Shown: positions 43,978 through 53,324, numbered from the stretch's first letter. The stretch is 64,000 nt of DNA from JALORV01 sp035429805 (GCA_035429805.1 DAOMFL010000007.1:17309-81308), one strand, 5' to 3'. The notes: generated from the sequence alone by a model not told the origin. Program-made: numbers and translations.

Positions 43978-44647
43978 GCGGCCCGCGGTAGAGGTGATGC
44001 GCCCGAATATAGTCGAGGACTGCGGGTGGCACCGTCGCGGCAAGACGGGCGTCGTCCTGCGGGCTGCGCGCCTCGCCGAGCAGCCGTCGGACCTCGGTTG
44101 CGGACGCATCCACCGGCGTCATCGCCAGATCGACGATCTGGCCTGCGGGGCTGTCGACGAGGTCGCCGGCGTACTTGAGGTAGCGCGCATCGCGCAGTTT
44201 CTGCAGCGCCGGGCCGAGCTTCGGTGTCGCTGCTGCGCGGCGCGCAACCGCGATGTGCGCAAGTTCCGGAATGCGTTCCCACTCGCGCCAGGTGTCGAAG
44301 CGTTCGAACTGGTCGGCACCCATGATCAGCACCAGCGGCACCTCCGGACCCAGGCGCGACCGGAGCTCGCGCAGCGTATCGATTGTGTAGGTCGGTCCGC
44401 CGCGCTCGATCTCCGCGAGGTCCAGGATCATGCGGCGCCGCACGAACGGCAGTTCGCTGTCGATCGCCAGCCGGATCATCTGCGCCCGATGTTCGGCCGC
44501 GGTCATTGGTTCCTTCTGCCATGGCTGGGCCGCGGGGATGAGGCGCACCTCCGCGATCGGCAGGTTCGCCAGCGCATCGCGGGCAAGTTGCAGGTGCCCG
44601 ACATGAATCGGGTCGAAGCTGCCGCCGAGAAGTCCGATCGGATCCAT
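43967..44647 (-). CDS. nadD: Nicotinate-nucleotide adenylyltransferase
   Basis: The 226-residue nucleotidyltransferase converts nicotinate mononucleotide to deamido-NAD. It has GLLGGSFDPIHVGHLQLA (GxFDPxHxGH motif), IPAAQPWQKEP, the LVLIMGADQFERFDTW segment and a C-terminal DASATEVRRLL, the adenylate-binding ISSTxIR-equivalent. It overlaps rsfS by 11 bp and follows hemF by 13 bp. Confidence 0.96.
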   Translation of the reverse strand: MDPIGLLGGSFDPIHVGHLQLARDALANLPIAEVRLIPAAQPWQKEPMTAAEHRAQMIRLAIDSELPFVRRRMILDLAEIERGGPTYTIDTLRELRSRLGPEVPLVLIMGADQFERFDTWREWERIPELAHIAVARRAAATPKLGPALQKLRDARYLKYAGDLVDSPAGQIVDLAMTPVDASATEVRRLLGEARSPQDDARLAATVPPAVLDYIRAHHLYRGPHGH

Positions 44648-44660
44648 CTTTTGCTGCCGG

Positions 44661-45590
44661 TCAGGCCCAGTCGCGCGGCCGCAGGAAGTCGGTGTACAGC
44701 CGGGCTTCAGCGCTGCCTGGCTCCGGATGCCAGTCGTACTTCCAGTGCACCACCGGCGGCAGCGACATCAGGATCGACTCCGTGCGTCCGCCCGACTGGA
44801 GGCCGAACAGCGTGCCGCGGTCGAACACGAGGTTGAACTCCACGTAGCGGCCACGGCGGTAGGCCTGGAACTCGCGTTCGCGCGGCCCGTACTCGCGCTG
44901 GCGGTGGCGCTCGACGATCGGCACATAGGCGTGGAGGAACGCGTCACCTACGGCGCGCAGCATCGCAAAGCTCTGGTCGAAGCCGAGCTCGTGGAAGTCG
45001 TCGAAAAACACGCCACCGATGCCGCGCGGTTCGTTGCGGTGCTTCAGGAAGAAGTACTCGTCGCACCATTTCTTGAAGCGCGGGTGCTTGTCCTCGCCGA
45101 ACGGCGCCAGTGCCCGTTTGCAGGTGGCGTGGAAGTGGCGCGCGTCTTCCTCGGTCGCGTAGTACGGCGTCAGGTCCATGCCGCCGCCAAACCAGTACAC
45201 ATCGGGCTGGCTGTCGGCCTTCGCGATGAAGAACCGCACGTTCATGTGCACGGTAGGCACATGCGGATTGCGCGGGTGGAACACCAGCGACACGCCCATC
45301 GCTTCGAAGCCGCGTCCCGCGAGCTCCGGGCGCTGTGCGGTCGCAGACGGCGGCAGCCTGCTGCCCAGCACGTGCGAGAAGCCGACGCCGCCACGTTCCA
45401 GCAGGTTGCCGTCCTCGATGATGCGGGTCAGCCCGCCGCCACCGAGCGGAGCGCCGGGAGGCTTCTCCCACGCATCGGCGCGGAACGGTTTGCCGTCGAG
45501 CACTTCGAAGGCGCCGACGATGCGCTGCTGCAGCTCCAGCAGGTACTCGCGTACCGCCTGCGTATCGACGAACTCGGGGGCCGTGGTCAC
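44661..45590 (-). CDS. hemF: Oxygen-dependent coproporphyrinogen III oxidase
   Basis: The 309-residue enzyme makes protoporphyrinogen IX in aerobic heme synthesis. Motifs GVGFSHVLGS, PHVPTVHMNVRFF, WFGGGMDLTPYYATEEDARHFH, GIGGVFFDDFHELGFD and GRYVEFNLVFDRGTLFGL are diagnostic. The start is GTG at 45590, with GGAGG about 8 nt upstream; an in-frame ATG-type start further upstream adds unconserved residues. Oxygen dependence contrasts with the nitrate-respiration genes in this window, so an oxygen-independent hemN probably exists elsewhere. Confidence 0.96.
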   Translation of the reverse strand: MTTAPEFVDTQAVREYLLELQQRIVGAFEVLDGKPFRADAWEKPPGAPLGGGGLTRIIEDGNLLERGGVGFSHVLGSRLPPSATAQRPELAGRGFEAMGVSLVFHPRNPHVPTVHMNVRFFIAKADSQPDVYWFGGGMDLTPYYATEEDARHFHATCKRALAPFGEDKHPRFKKWCDEYFFLKHRNEPRGIGGVFFDDFHELGFDQSFAMLRAVGDAFLHAYVPIVERHRQREYGPREREFQAYRRGRYVEFNLVFDRGTLFGLQSGGRTESILMSLPPVVHWKYDWHPEPGSAEARLYTDFLRPRDWA

Positions 45591-45614
45591 TGGACTACCC
45601 TCCGCGCTGCGCGC

Positions 45615-45658
45615 GGCGGGATGAGCGCTTCGGAGCGGCCGTGCGCGCTCATGCCGCC
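45615..45658. repeat. Imperfect hairpin between S9 peptidase and hemF
   Basis: Arms 45615-45628 and 45645-45658 (ATGAGCGC/GCGCTCAT plus GGCGG/CCGCC) enclose a loop containing TTCGGAGCGGCCG. That loop resembles the core of the repeat at 42101-42462. The right arm overlaps the end of the peptidase gene. Confidence 0.45.
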
Positions 45659-47649
45659 TTGAGGTGCCGGCCGATGAAGGCAAGTACGGTCTCGTACCAC
45701 GCGACAATGTTGCGCGGCTTCAGGATCCAGTGGTTCTCGTCCGGAAAGACCAGGAGCTCGCTCGGCACGCCGTGGTACTGAAGCGCCTCGAAGAGGTTGA
45801 GCCCTTCGCTGATCGGACACCGGTAGTCGAGCTCGCCGTGGATGATCAGTGCCGGCGTTTTCCACTGTGTGACGTGGCGGATCGGCGCGTAGCGATCGAA
45901 GCTGTCGGGGTTCGCATAGGGATTCTCGCCGCCCATCTCGAGATACCACCAGGCCGGATGGTCGGTGGTGCCGGTGAATTGCGCCATCGTCGTCACGCAG
46001 GCGTGCGTGATCAGGCACTTGAACCGCTGCGTCTGCGTGCCGATCCAGTTCGTCATGTAGCCGCCGAAGCTGCCGCCCATCGCCATGATCCGGTCGGCAT
46101 CCACATCCGGCCGCTTCTCGATGGCGTCGGTGACAGCCATCAGGTCTTCGTAGCACTGCTTGCCCCAGACGTTGCCCCAGATGCCCTGGACAAACTCCTG
46201 CCCGAATCCGGTCGAGCCGCGCGCATTCGGCTGCACCACCGCGTAGCCGGCCGCGACCGCGAGCAGCGGATTCCAGCGCCAGTGCCAGCCGTCGCCGGTC
46301 ATGCCGATCGGGCCGCCATGGATCCACAGCAGCGTCGGCACCTTGCCCTGAGCCTTGGCCGGCCGCGTGACGAAGTACTGGATCGGCGTGCCGTCGGTCG
46401 ACGGCGTGCTGCAGTGCTCGACCTCGGCCCAGTCCGGGAAGGCAAAGCCCGACAACCGAGCCAGCGTCTGCGGTGGTGAATCCGGCGCGTTGGTGACGAC
46501 GAAGGCTTCCGGCGGCTCGCGAAACGTCGAGCGGATGCCGACGATGCGCCCGTCGGCAAGCACGCGAAGGTCGCTGTGCGATCCGGCGCTGCGCGCGACC
46601 GTGAGGCGTGTGACTTTCTCCGAGGTCACGTCGACACTGAACACGGGCACGTGTCCGTCGAGATCCGCGGAGAAGACGATCTGGCGCCCGTCGGCCGTCC
46701 AGTCGCCGGGCATCGGCCAGGCGTCGAAGGCGCGGCCGATTTCGCGCAGCGCGCCGCTGGCGAGGTCGATCAGCGTCAGGGCCGGGCGTATGGCCTGGGT
46801 CGCGGAACGCGCCGAGCGCACCACCGCCAGCGTCTTGCCGTCCGGTGAGAAGAGCGGGCTTTCATTGCTGGTGTTGGGCGCGGCGCCGAAGGTGCGAACC
46901 GTCCGCGCCGCGACGTCGAAGAGCCGGATCGTCGAATCGAGTTCCCGGTCTGCGCCCACCGTCTGCCAGGTCGCGGCCACCTGGCTGCCGTCGGCCGACA
47001 CATCAAGCCCTGGCTCGATGGCGAGCTCGCGCCGCGCGTCCGGAGTGAGATCCATGCGCTGCGTCCCGTCGGCTGCGTAGACGACGAGGTGCGTGTTGGC
47101 CATGTTGTCGTTCTCGTGCAGCCAGTGGTCCCAGTGGCGCACCGGCTGTCCGCGAAAATGGCGCGCACTGGTCTGCTTCTTCCTGCGCTCCGCCGCGGTC
47201 TCGCGCTGTCTGTCGTGCTCGACGCCCGTCAGCACCGGCGCGAACAGCGCCAGTCGCGGCGCGCTCCGGGCGAACCGGAACGACTCGACGCCGAGCGGCT
47301 CGTCGGTCAGCTGCTGCGGCTCGCCGCCTTCGGCCGGCAGGATCCAGACCTGCATCCGCTTCTCGGCGTCCTCGTCCGGCTTGACCTCGTTCGGTTGCCG
47401 GTTCGACAGGAACCCGAGGGAGCCATCGTGGCGAAACCACGGCGAAGCATCCTTGCTGTCGCCGCGCGTCAGCTGGACCGGCGCCCCGCCGTCGGTCGGC
47501 ACCTTCCACAGGTCGGACACGTACTTCACGCCGTCGCGGTCGAGCCGCTGCACCGCCACCGCCAGCCAGCGGCCGTCCGGTGCCGGCGCGATCGAGGTCA
47601 CTCGCTTCAGGGTGATGAGCTGTTCAACGGAGAAGTTGGCGGCGGGCAT
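45649..47649 (-). CDS. S9 family (prolyl oligopeptidase-like) serine peptidase
   Basis: The 666-residue protein has an N-terminal beta-propeller made of WD40-like/PD40 repeats (APAPDGRWLAVAVQRLD, FSPDGKTLAVVRSAR, WTADGRQIVFSADLDG) and a C-terminal alpha/beta hydrolase. Nucleophile Ser is in AMGGSFGGYMTNW, Asp in IIHGELDYRCPISEG and His in FPDENHWI. It belongs with acylaminoacyl-peptidase/dipeptidyl-peptidase-like enzymes that trim short peptides. No signal peptide is seen from the ATG at 47649, so it is probably cytoplasmic. It lies between hemF and purD, which are often adjacent in relatives. Confidence 0.9.
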   Translation of the reverse strand: MPAANFSVEQLITLKRVTSIAPAPDGRWLAVAVQRLDRDGVKYVSDLWKVPTDGGAPVQLTRGDSKDASPWFRHDGSLGFLSNRQPNEVKPDEDAEKRMQVWILPAEGGEPQQLTDEPLGVESFRFARSAPRLALFAPVLTGVEHDRQRETAAERRKKQTSARHFRGQPVRHWDHWLHENDNMANTHLVVYAADGTQRMDLTPDARRELAIEPGLDVSADGSQVAATWQTVGADRELDSTIRLFDVAARTVRTFGAAPNTSNESPLFSPDGKTLAVVRSARSATQAIRPALTLIDLASGALREIGRAFDAWPMPGDWTADGRQIVFSADLDGHVPVFSVDVTSEKVTRLTVARSAGSHSDLRVLADGRIVGIRSTFREPPEAFVVTNAPDSPPQTLARLSGFAFPDWAEVEHCSTPSTDGTPIQYFVTRPAKAQGKVPTLLWIHGGPIGMTGDGWHWRWNPLLAVAAGYAVVQPNARGSTGFGQEFVQGIWGNVWGKQCYEDLMAVTDAIEKRPDVDADRIMAMGGSFGGYMTNWIGTQTQRFKCLITHACVTTMAQFTGTTDHPAWWYLEMGGENPYANPDSFDRYAPIRHVTQWKTPALIIHGELDYRCPISEGLNLFEALQYHGVPSELLVFPDENHWILKPRNIVAWYETVLAFIGRHLKAA

Positions 47650-47793
47650 GATCAGGAGGGGTGTCCGGTGGGTTCGGCTCGCGACGCGAGCGCGCCCGGC
47701 GGCGGGCGCAAAGGTCGAGCATTGTGGCGGAAAGCACGCAGCAAGGCATCTGCCGGGGCCGGCGGGCTGCACCGCCCGGCGGGCAGTGTGGTC

Positions 47794-49071
47794 TTACAGC
47801 GTCCGCGGCTTCAGCGCGCGGTGCCCGATGTCGCGCCGGTACTGCAGGCCGTCGAACCGCACCTGTTCGACCGCGTCGTAGGCGCTCTTCTGCGCGGCCC
47901 GCACCGCATCGCCGAGTGCCGTCACGCACAGCACGCGGCCCCCGCTGGTGACCAGCGTGCTGCCGACGAGCGCTGTGCCGGCGTGAAAGGTCACGCAGTC
48001 GTCGCGGTCCGCGGGCAGGTGCGTGATCGCGTCGCCTTTGCGTGGCGCGTCCGGATAGCCGGCGGCCGCGACGACGACGCCCAGCGCGGTACGACGGTCC
48101 CACTCGGCTTCCACCTGGTCGAGCCGGCCATCGATCGCCGCGTCGAGCAGCACCGTGAGATCGGACTTCAGCCGCGCCATGATCGGCTGCGTCTCCGGAT
48201 CGCCCATGCGGCAGTTGAACTCGAGCGTGCGCGGCGCGCCCTGGGCGTCGATCATCAGGCCGGCATAGAGGAAGCCCGTGTACGGAATGCCATCAGCGGC
48301 CATGCCGTGGATCGTCGGCAAAATGATCTCGCGCATCGCGCGCGCGTGGATCGTCGGCGTCACGACCGGGGCCGGTGAATACGCGCCCATGCCGCCGGTA
48401 TTCGGCCCGCGATCGCCGTCGAGCAGGCGCTTGTGGTCCTGGCTGGTGGCCAGCGCCAGCGCATTGCGGCCGTCACTCATGACGATGAAGCTCGCTTCCT
48501 CGCCCTGCAGGAAGTCCTCGATGACGACGCGCGCGCCGCTGGCGCCCAGCGTGTTGCCGACCAGCATCGAGTCGATCGCCGCCTCGGCTTCGGCCACCGT
48601 CGCCGCGACGACGACGCCCTTGCCGGCGGCGAGACCATCCGCCTTGACAACGATCGGCGCGCCGCGCTGCCGCACGTAAGCGCGCGCGGCGGCCGCATCG
48701 GAGAAGGTCTGGTACTCCGCGGTCGGAATGCCGTGGCGCTTCATGAACGCCTTGGCGAAGTCCTTCGAGCTTTCGAGCTGCGCAGCGGCCCGGGTCGGAC
48801 CGAAGACGCGCAGCCCGTAGGCGCGGAACACGTCGACGATGCCGCTGGCGAGTGGTGCTTCCGGGCCGACGACGGTGAGCGCGATGTCCTCGGACCTGAC
48901 GAACTCGGCCAGTGCCTCGTGGCTGTCGTGCGGCACGTTCTTCAAACGCCGGTCGCGCGCCGTGCCGCCGTTGCCCGGAGCCACGTAGACGCACTGCACG
49001 CGCGGGGACTGGGCCAGCCGCCACGCCAGCGCATGCTCGCGGCCACCGCCGCCGACCACCAGCACCTTCAT
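47794..49071 (-). CDS. purD: Phosphoribosylamine-glycine ligase
   Basis: The 425-residue ATP-grasp enzyme forms glycinamide ribonucleotide in purine synthesis. It begins MKVLVVGGGGREHALAWRLA and includes VVGPEAPLASGIVD, the ATP-grasp loop VKADGLAAGKGVVVA, SQDHKRLLDGDRGPNTGGMGAYSP and LEFNCRMGDPETQ. Length matches the family. The ATG at 49071 follows the yebC stop by 19 bp. Confidence 0.97.
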   Translation of the reverse strand: MKVLVVGGGGREHALAWRLAQSPRVQCVYVAPGNGGTARDRRLKNVPHDSHEALAEFVRSEDIALTVVGPEAPLASGIVDVFRAYGLRVFGPTRAAAQLESSKDFAKAFMKRHGIPTAEYQTFSDAAAARAYVRQRGAPIVVKADGLAAGKGVVVAATVAEAEAAIDSMLVGNTLGASGARVVIEDFLQGEEASFIVMSDGRNALALATSQDHKRLLDGDRGPNTGGMGAYSPAPVVTPTIHARAMREIILPTIHGMAADGIPYTGFLYAGLMIDAQGAPRTLEFNCRMGDPETQPIMARLKSDLTVLLDAAIDGRLDQVEAEWDRRTALGVVVAAAGYPDAPRKGDAITHLPADRDDCVTFHAGTALVGSTLVTSGGRVLCVTALGDAVRAAQKSAYDAVEQVRFDGLQYRRDIGHRALKPRTL

Positions 49072-49090
49072 AGCTCCGCCTCTCCCGTCC

Positions 49091-49816
49091 CTAGTCCTCG
49101 ATCGCGGCGGTCGTGTAGACCTGCTGCACGTCGTCGAGGTCGTCGAGCGCGTCGAGCAGCTTCTGCATCTTCTGTCCGTCGTCGCCGAGCAGCACCGTTT
49201 CCGCAAGCGGCTTCATCGTCACTTCGGCGACTTCGGACTTGAGGCCGGCCTTCTCGAGCCCCTCGCGCACGGCCTCGAAATCGGCCGGCGCGCAGATCAC
49301 CTCGATGGTGCCGTCCTCGTTGCTGACGACGTCCTCGGCGCCGGCGTCCAGCGCGGCTTCCATCACCTTGTCTTCCGCGGTGCCCGGCGCGAACACGAAC
49401 TGCCCGCAGTGCTTGAAGTTGAAAGCGACCGAGCCGTCGGTGCCGAGGTTGCCGCCATTTTTCGCCAGCGCGTGCCGCACTTCGGCGACGGTCCGCGTGC
49501 GGTTGTCGGTCATGCAGTCGATCATCACGGCGGCGCCACCGATGCCGTAGCCCTCGTAGCGGATCTCCTCGTAGCTCGCCCCTTCGAGCTTGCCGGCGCC
49601 GCGCTGGATCGCGTTGTTGAGCTTGTCCTTCGGCACGTTGCCGAGCCGCGCCTTGTCGAGCGCGAGCCGCAGCCGCGGGTTCATGTTCGGGTCCGGCCCG
49701 CCGTCGCGCGCGGCGACGGTCACTTCACGGATGATCTTGGTCCACAGTGAGCCGCGCTTGGCGTCCTGGCGGTTCTTGCGGTGCTGGATGTTGGCCCACT
49801 TGGAATGGCCGGCCAT
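49091..49816 (-). CDS. YebC/PmpR (TACO1-like) family protein
   Basis: The 241-residue protein begins MAGHSKWANIQHRKNRQDAK and has NMNPRLRLALDKARLGNVPKD...NAIQRGAGK, GIGGAAVMIDCMTDNRTRT and GAEDV, all hallmark YebC segments. The family acts in transcriptional control or in helping ribosomes through proline-rich stretches. It heads the leftward purD-to-rng series. The upstream intergenic region holds tandem 7-mers and an inverted repeat. Confidence 0.95.
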   Translation of the reverse strand: MAGHSKWANIQHRKNRQDAKRGSLWTKIIREVTVAARDGGPDPNMNPRLRLALDKARLGNVPKDKLNNAIQRGAGKLEGASYEEIRYEGYGIGGAAVMIDCMTDNRTRTVAEVRHALAKNGGNLGTDGSVAFNFKHCGQFVFAPGTAEDKVMEAALDAGAEDVVSNEDGTIEVICAPADFEAVREGLEKAGLKSEVAEVTMKPLAETVLLGDDGQKMQKLLDALDDLDDVQQVYTTAAIED

Positions 49817-49857
49817 GATGAGGAGCGATTGGAGATGGCGGAAAGGAGTGCAGTCTA

Positions 49858-49887
49858 GCGGACCGCGGACCGCAGACCGCGGTCCGC
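49858..49887. repeat. Inverted repeat and tandem 7-mers between yebC and the HerA-like gene
   Basis: GCGGACCGCGG (49858-49868) is perfectly inverted as CCGCGGTCCGC (49877-49887). The interval also reads as three tandem GACCGC(G/A) heptamers. It sits in the divergent promoter region of two genes and could be an operator or a repeat-derived structure. Confidence 0.6.
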
Positions 49888-49909
49888 CGTCCGTGTGCCG
49901 GCCATTGGC

Positions 49910-49915
49910 TAGACT
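49910..49915 (+). promoter_or_regulatory. -10 element for the HerA-like ATPase gene
   Basis: TAGACT lies 24 bp before the ATG at 49940, identical to the hexamer before gltX. No good -35 is seen. Confidence 0.35.
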
Positions 49916-49939
49916 GCGCCCAACAAGCGGAGCCACACC

Positions 49940-51466
49940 ATGAGCGATCCTTTGATCATTGCAATGTCGGGCAAGACTGAACTGGCGCTGCTGCCCGCGC
50001 TCGCCAACCGACACGGCTGCATCACCGGCGCGACCGGCACCGGCAAGACGGTGACGCTGCAGAAGCTCGCCGAGAGCTTTTCGCGCATCGGCGTGCCGGT
50101 CTTCATGGCCGACATCAAGGGCGACCTCACCGGCATCGCGAAGACCGGAGCGCTCAACGACAAGATGAAGGCGCGGCTGCAGGAGCACGGCCTGCCCGAG
50201 CCGCAGTGGGGCGCCTGCCCGGTGACGCTGTGGGACGTCTGGGGCGAGCAGGGCCACCCGGTGCGGGCGACGGTCTCCGACATGGGGCCGCTGCTGCTGG
50301 CGCGCCTGCTCGGGCTCAACGAGACGCAGGAAGGCGTGCTCAGCATCGTCTTCAAGGTGGCGGACGACAACCGCCTGCTGCTGCTGGACCTCAAGGACCT
50401 GCGCGCGATGGTGCAGTTCGTCGGCGACAACGCGGCGAAGATCAAGACCGAGTACGGCAACGTGTCGTCGGCGTCGATCGGCGCGATCCAGCGCGGGCTG
50501 CTGCAAATCGAGGAGCAGGGCGGCGACCGCTTCTTCGGTGAGCCGATGCTGAACATCGACGACCTGATGCAGACGGCCGACGGCAAGGGCGTCGTCAACA
50601 TCCTTGCAGCGGACAAGCTGATGAACTCGCCGCGGCTGTATGCGACGTTCCTGCTGTGGCTGATGTCGGAACTCTTCGAGAACCTGCCCGAGGTCGGCGA
50701 CCGCGACAAGCCCAAGCTCGTGTTCTTCTTCGACGAGGCGCACCTGCTGTTCAACGAGGCGCCTCCGGCATTGCTGGAGAAGGTCGAGCAGGTGGTGCGG
50801 CTGATCCGGTCCAAGGGAGTCGGCGTGTTCTTCGCCACGCAGAACCCGCTCGACATCCCGGAGAAGGTGCTGGGCCAGCTCGGCAACCGCGTGCAGCACG
50901 CACTGCGCGCGTTCACGCCGCGTGACCAGAAGGCGGTGAAGTCGGTGGCCGAGACAATGCGCGCGAACCCCAAACTCGACGCCAGCCAGGTCATCACCGA
51001 ACTCGGTGTCGGCGAGGCGCTGGTCTCGTTCCTCGATGCGAAGGGCACGCCCGGCATCACCGAACGCGCGTGGGTGCTGGCACCCGGCTCGCAGATCGGC
51101 CCCATTACCCCGGACGACCGCCGGAAGCTGATTGCGGACTCGGCGGTCGCCGGCACGTACGAGAAGGCGGTGGACCGCGAATCGGCCTACGAACAGCTGA
51201 AGTCCCGCGCCGGCGGCGGGGAAGCGCTGCCGCAGGAGAAGGCCGGGAGCGCGCAGGCGCCGGCCGACACGTCCTCCGGCGGCGGCTTCATGGGCGGTCT
51301 GAGCGACATCCTGTTCGGCTCGACCGGGCCGCGCGGCGGACGGCACGAAGGCATGGTCGAGGCGGCCGCCAAGAGCGCGGCGCGCTCGGTCGGGTCGTCA
51401 CTGGCGCGCGAGATCACCCGCGGCATGCTCGGAGGCCTGCTCGGCGGTTCGAAGCGCGGGCGCTGA
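49940..51466 (+). CDS. HerA/DUF853-family ATPase
   Basis: The 508-residue ATPase has Walker A GATGTGKT (residues 30-37), Walker B LVFFFDEAHLLF, a downstream ATQNPLDIPEKVLGQLGNRVQHAL sensor/arginine-finger region and a Gly/Arg-rich C-terminus. It belongs to the widely conserved DUF853 group related to HerA and FtsK motors. No nuclease partner (NurA) is adjacent, so its cellular role is unknown. Translation probably starts at ATG 49940; it is a single-gene unit. Confidence 0.9.
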   Translation: MSDPLIIAMSGKTELALLPALANRHGCITGATGTGKTVTLQKLAESFSRIGVPVFMADIKGDLTGIAKTGALNDKMKARLQEHGLPEPQWGACPVTLWDVWGEQGHPVRATVSDMGPLLLARLLGLNETQEGVLSIVFKVADDNRLLLLDLKDLRAMVQFVGDNAAKIKTEYGNVSSASIGAIQRGLLQIEEQGGDRFFGEPMLNIDDLMQTADGKGVVNILAADKLMNSPRLYATFLLWLMSELFENLPEVGDRDKPKLVFFFDEAHLLFNEAPPALLEKVEQVVRLIRSKGVGVFFATQNPLDIPEKVLGQLGNRVQHALRAFTPRDQKAVKSVAETMRANPKLDASQVITELGVGEALVSFLDAKGTPGITERAWVLAPGSQIGPITPDDRRKLIADSAVAGTYEKAVDRESAYEQLKSRAGGGEALPQEKAGSAQAPADTSSGGGFMGGLSDILFGSTGPRGGRHEGMVEAAAKSAARSVGSSLAREITRGMLGGLLGGSKRGR

Positions 51467-51599
51467 CGGGGCCCCGGTTGCCGGCCGGAAACTCCGGGTC
51501 CGCGCGCCCGATGCCTGTTACGGGCGGCGCTCCGCCATGGAGCACGTGCCGGCCGATTTCAGAGATCGCAGAATCTGTGGCGTTCCAGGGGAGGTGGCC

Positions 51600-52304
51600 A
51601 TGAGCAGTCGGCGGAGCAGTCGGCAGGAGTCCGCATCCGTACGCGGCTTCCGGGAGTTGCTGGAATACGACTCGGTGACCTGCGCAATTTCGGACTGCTT
51701 GGGTCGCTTTGGCGCAATGACCGGCGACCTGCGCCCGCTGTTCGACGGCATCCGGTTCGCAGGCACGGCCGTGACCGCCAGGACACTGGCCAGCGACCTC
51801 GCCGCGGTGTTCAAGGCAATTGACGTCAGCCGGCCAGGCGACGTGGTCGTCGTCGATGCGCATGGCTCCAGGGACACGGCGTTCTGGGGCGAAAACATGA
51901 CGATCTCCGCGCAGAACCGCGGCGTGGCGGGAGCGGTCATCGACGGTGCCTGCCGCGATGTCGTGGAGATCCGGCGCCTGAAGTTTCCGTTGTTCAGCAA
52001 GGGCGTTGTCCCCAACGTGGCGGCCATCGCCGGCTATGGCGAGGTCAACGTACGCATTCAGTGCGCGGGGCAGGCCGTTGCACCGGGCGACATCATCGTG
52101 GCGGACGAAAACGGCGTCGTGGTGGTGCCTGCGGCATCCGCCGGTGATGTACTCGTCCGTACACGCCGCCTGCTCGAAACGGAGCACGTACTGCAGGAGA
52201 GGCTGAAGGCCGGTGCGACGATCGGTGAACTCATCGATGTCGACAAGGTGTTTGCCTCGACCTTCGATTACCAGAACCGTGCGCTGAAGAAGAAAGGCGC
52301 TTAG
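51600..52304 (+). CDS. RraA-like / HMG-aldolase-fold protein
   Basis: The 234-residue protein has SVTCAISDCLGRFGAMTGDL, the RraA core GDVVVVDAHGSRDTAFWGENM, GVAGAVIDGACRDVVEIRRLKFPLF and PGDIIVADENGVVVVP. The GxxxDGxxRD-type metal and substrate site is intact. Homologues include RraA (RNase E regulator) and 4-hydroxy-4-methyl-2-oxoglutarate aldolases. The D-G-A-C-R-D form with the following Glu favours a metal-dependent aldolase or decarboxylase, but this is uncertain. The ATG at 51600 has GGGGAGG five bases upstream; a frame extension to 51537 is not needed. Confidence 0.82.
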   Translation: MSSRRSSRQESASVRGFRELLEYDSVTCAISDCLGRFGAMTGDLRPLFDGIRFAGTAVTARTLASDLAAVFKAIDVSRPGDVVVVDAHGSRDTAFWGENMTISAQNRGVAGAVIDGACRDVVEIRRLKFPLFSKGVVPNVAAIAGYGEVNVRIQCAGQAVAPGDIIVADENGVVVVPAASAGDVLVRTRRLLETEHVLQERLKAGATIGELIDVDKVFASTFDYQNRALKKKGA

Positions 52305-52424
52305 ATCCGGTTCTTCGTCCGGTCGGCGCAGCGACCCGGACCGGACCATCGCGCCTCCGGTTCGATCACGGCCCGCGAGTTCGCGGGACCACAGGCCATG
52401 GCGCCGCCCTGGACCGGGGCCGGC

Positions 52425-53324
52425 TCAGACCGGTTCCGAGGCGCCGGACACCGGCACGGCCTGCGGCTGCCCGCGGCGCGAGCCGTATTCGTGGGAATAG
52501 ACCCAGGTGAACTCGGCGCCGTACAGGAAGATCTGCGCCGAGTAGTACACCCACAGTAGCACGACGATCAGCGACGCCGCCGCGCCGAACAGCGTGGTGA
52601 TGCCGCTGCCGCCGATGTACAGCCCGATCAGCTTCTTGCCGGTGATGAACAGTACCGACGTCACAGCCGCCCCGACCCAGACATCGCGCCAGGCGATGGT
52701 CGCGCGCGGCATGGTCTTGTAGATCATCGCGAATACCGCCGTCAGCAGCACGATGTTCAGCGACAGTTCGGTCAGCCCGGTGAAGGTGATCCAGCTGGCC
52801 GATTCCGGGTCCCACCACCTGCTCAGTGCCTTCAGTGCCGCGCTGAAGGCCAGCGAGACGATCAGCAGGAAGGCGATCCCCAGGATCATCCCGAAGGAAA
52901 GCAGTCGCGCGCGCACCAGGTTCCAGAGGCCCGCGTTCCTGCGTCGCTGCGGCGCGCGCCAGATGCGGTCAAGCGCGTCCTGCAGTTCGGCAAAGACGGA
53001 CGTGGCCCCGATGAACAGCACCACCGCGCCGAAGGTCGCCACGGGCACGCCCGCCCGACGCTGGCCGACGCTTTCCAGCAGACTCTGCACCGCGGCCGCG
53101 CCGTGCGAGCCGAGCAGGCCCTGGAGCTGGCCATAGATCTCGCCGCGCGCAGCCTCCTCGCCGAAGATGAAGCCGGCGATCGCAATGACGATGAAAAGCA
53201 GCGGCGCGATCGAGAAGATCGTATAGAACGCCAGCGCCGCGCCCATGCTCTGCGCGTAGTCCCTCACCCAGTTCAGCGCGGCTGCCTTGAACAGGCCGCC
53301 AATGGTCTCGAGTGGATTGCTCAT
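52425..53324 (-). CDS. YihY/BrkB-family inner-membrane protein
   Basis: The 299-residue protein has about six membrane helices. Signature stretches are ALAFYTIFSIAPLLFIVIAI, GATSVFAELQDALDRIWRAP and the C-terminal SLIVVLLWVYYSAQIFLYGAEFTWVYS. This is the YihY/BrkB family, once mis-called ribonuclease BN; its function is unclear, with proposals in envelope integrity or transport. The tail after about residue 280 is short and basic. It is monocistronic by spacing. Confidence 0.92.
   Translation of the reverse strand: MSNPLETIGGLFKAAALNWVRDYAQSMGAALAFYTIFSIAPLLFIVIAIAGFIFGEEAARGEIYGQLQGLLGSHGAAAVQSLLESVGQRRAGVPVATFGAVVLFIGATSVFAELQDALDRIWRAPQRRRNAGLWNLVRARLLSFGMILGIAFLLIVSLAFSAALKALSRWWDPESASWITFTGLTELSLNIVLLTAVFAMIYKTMPRATIAWRDVWVGAAVTSVLFITGKKLIGLYIGGSGITTLFGAAASLIVVLLWVYYSAQIFLYGAEFTWVYSHEYGSRRGQPQAVPVSGASEPV

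Noticed and set aside
52425..53324. Ribonuclease BN
   Set aside because: Older annotation of YihY-family proteins; the sequence is an integral membrane protein without a nuclease motif.
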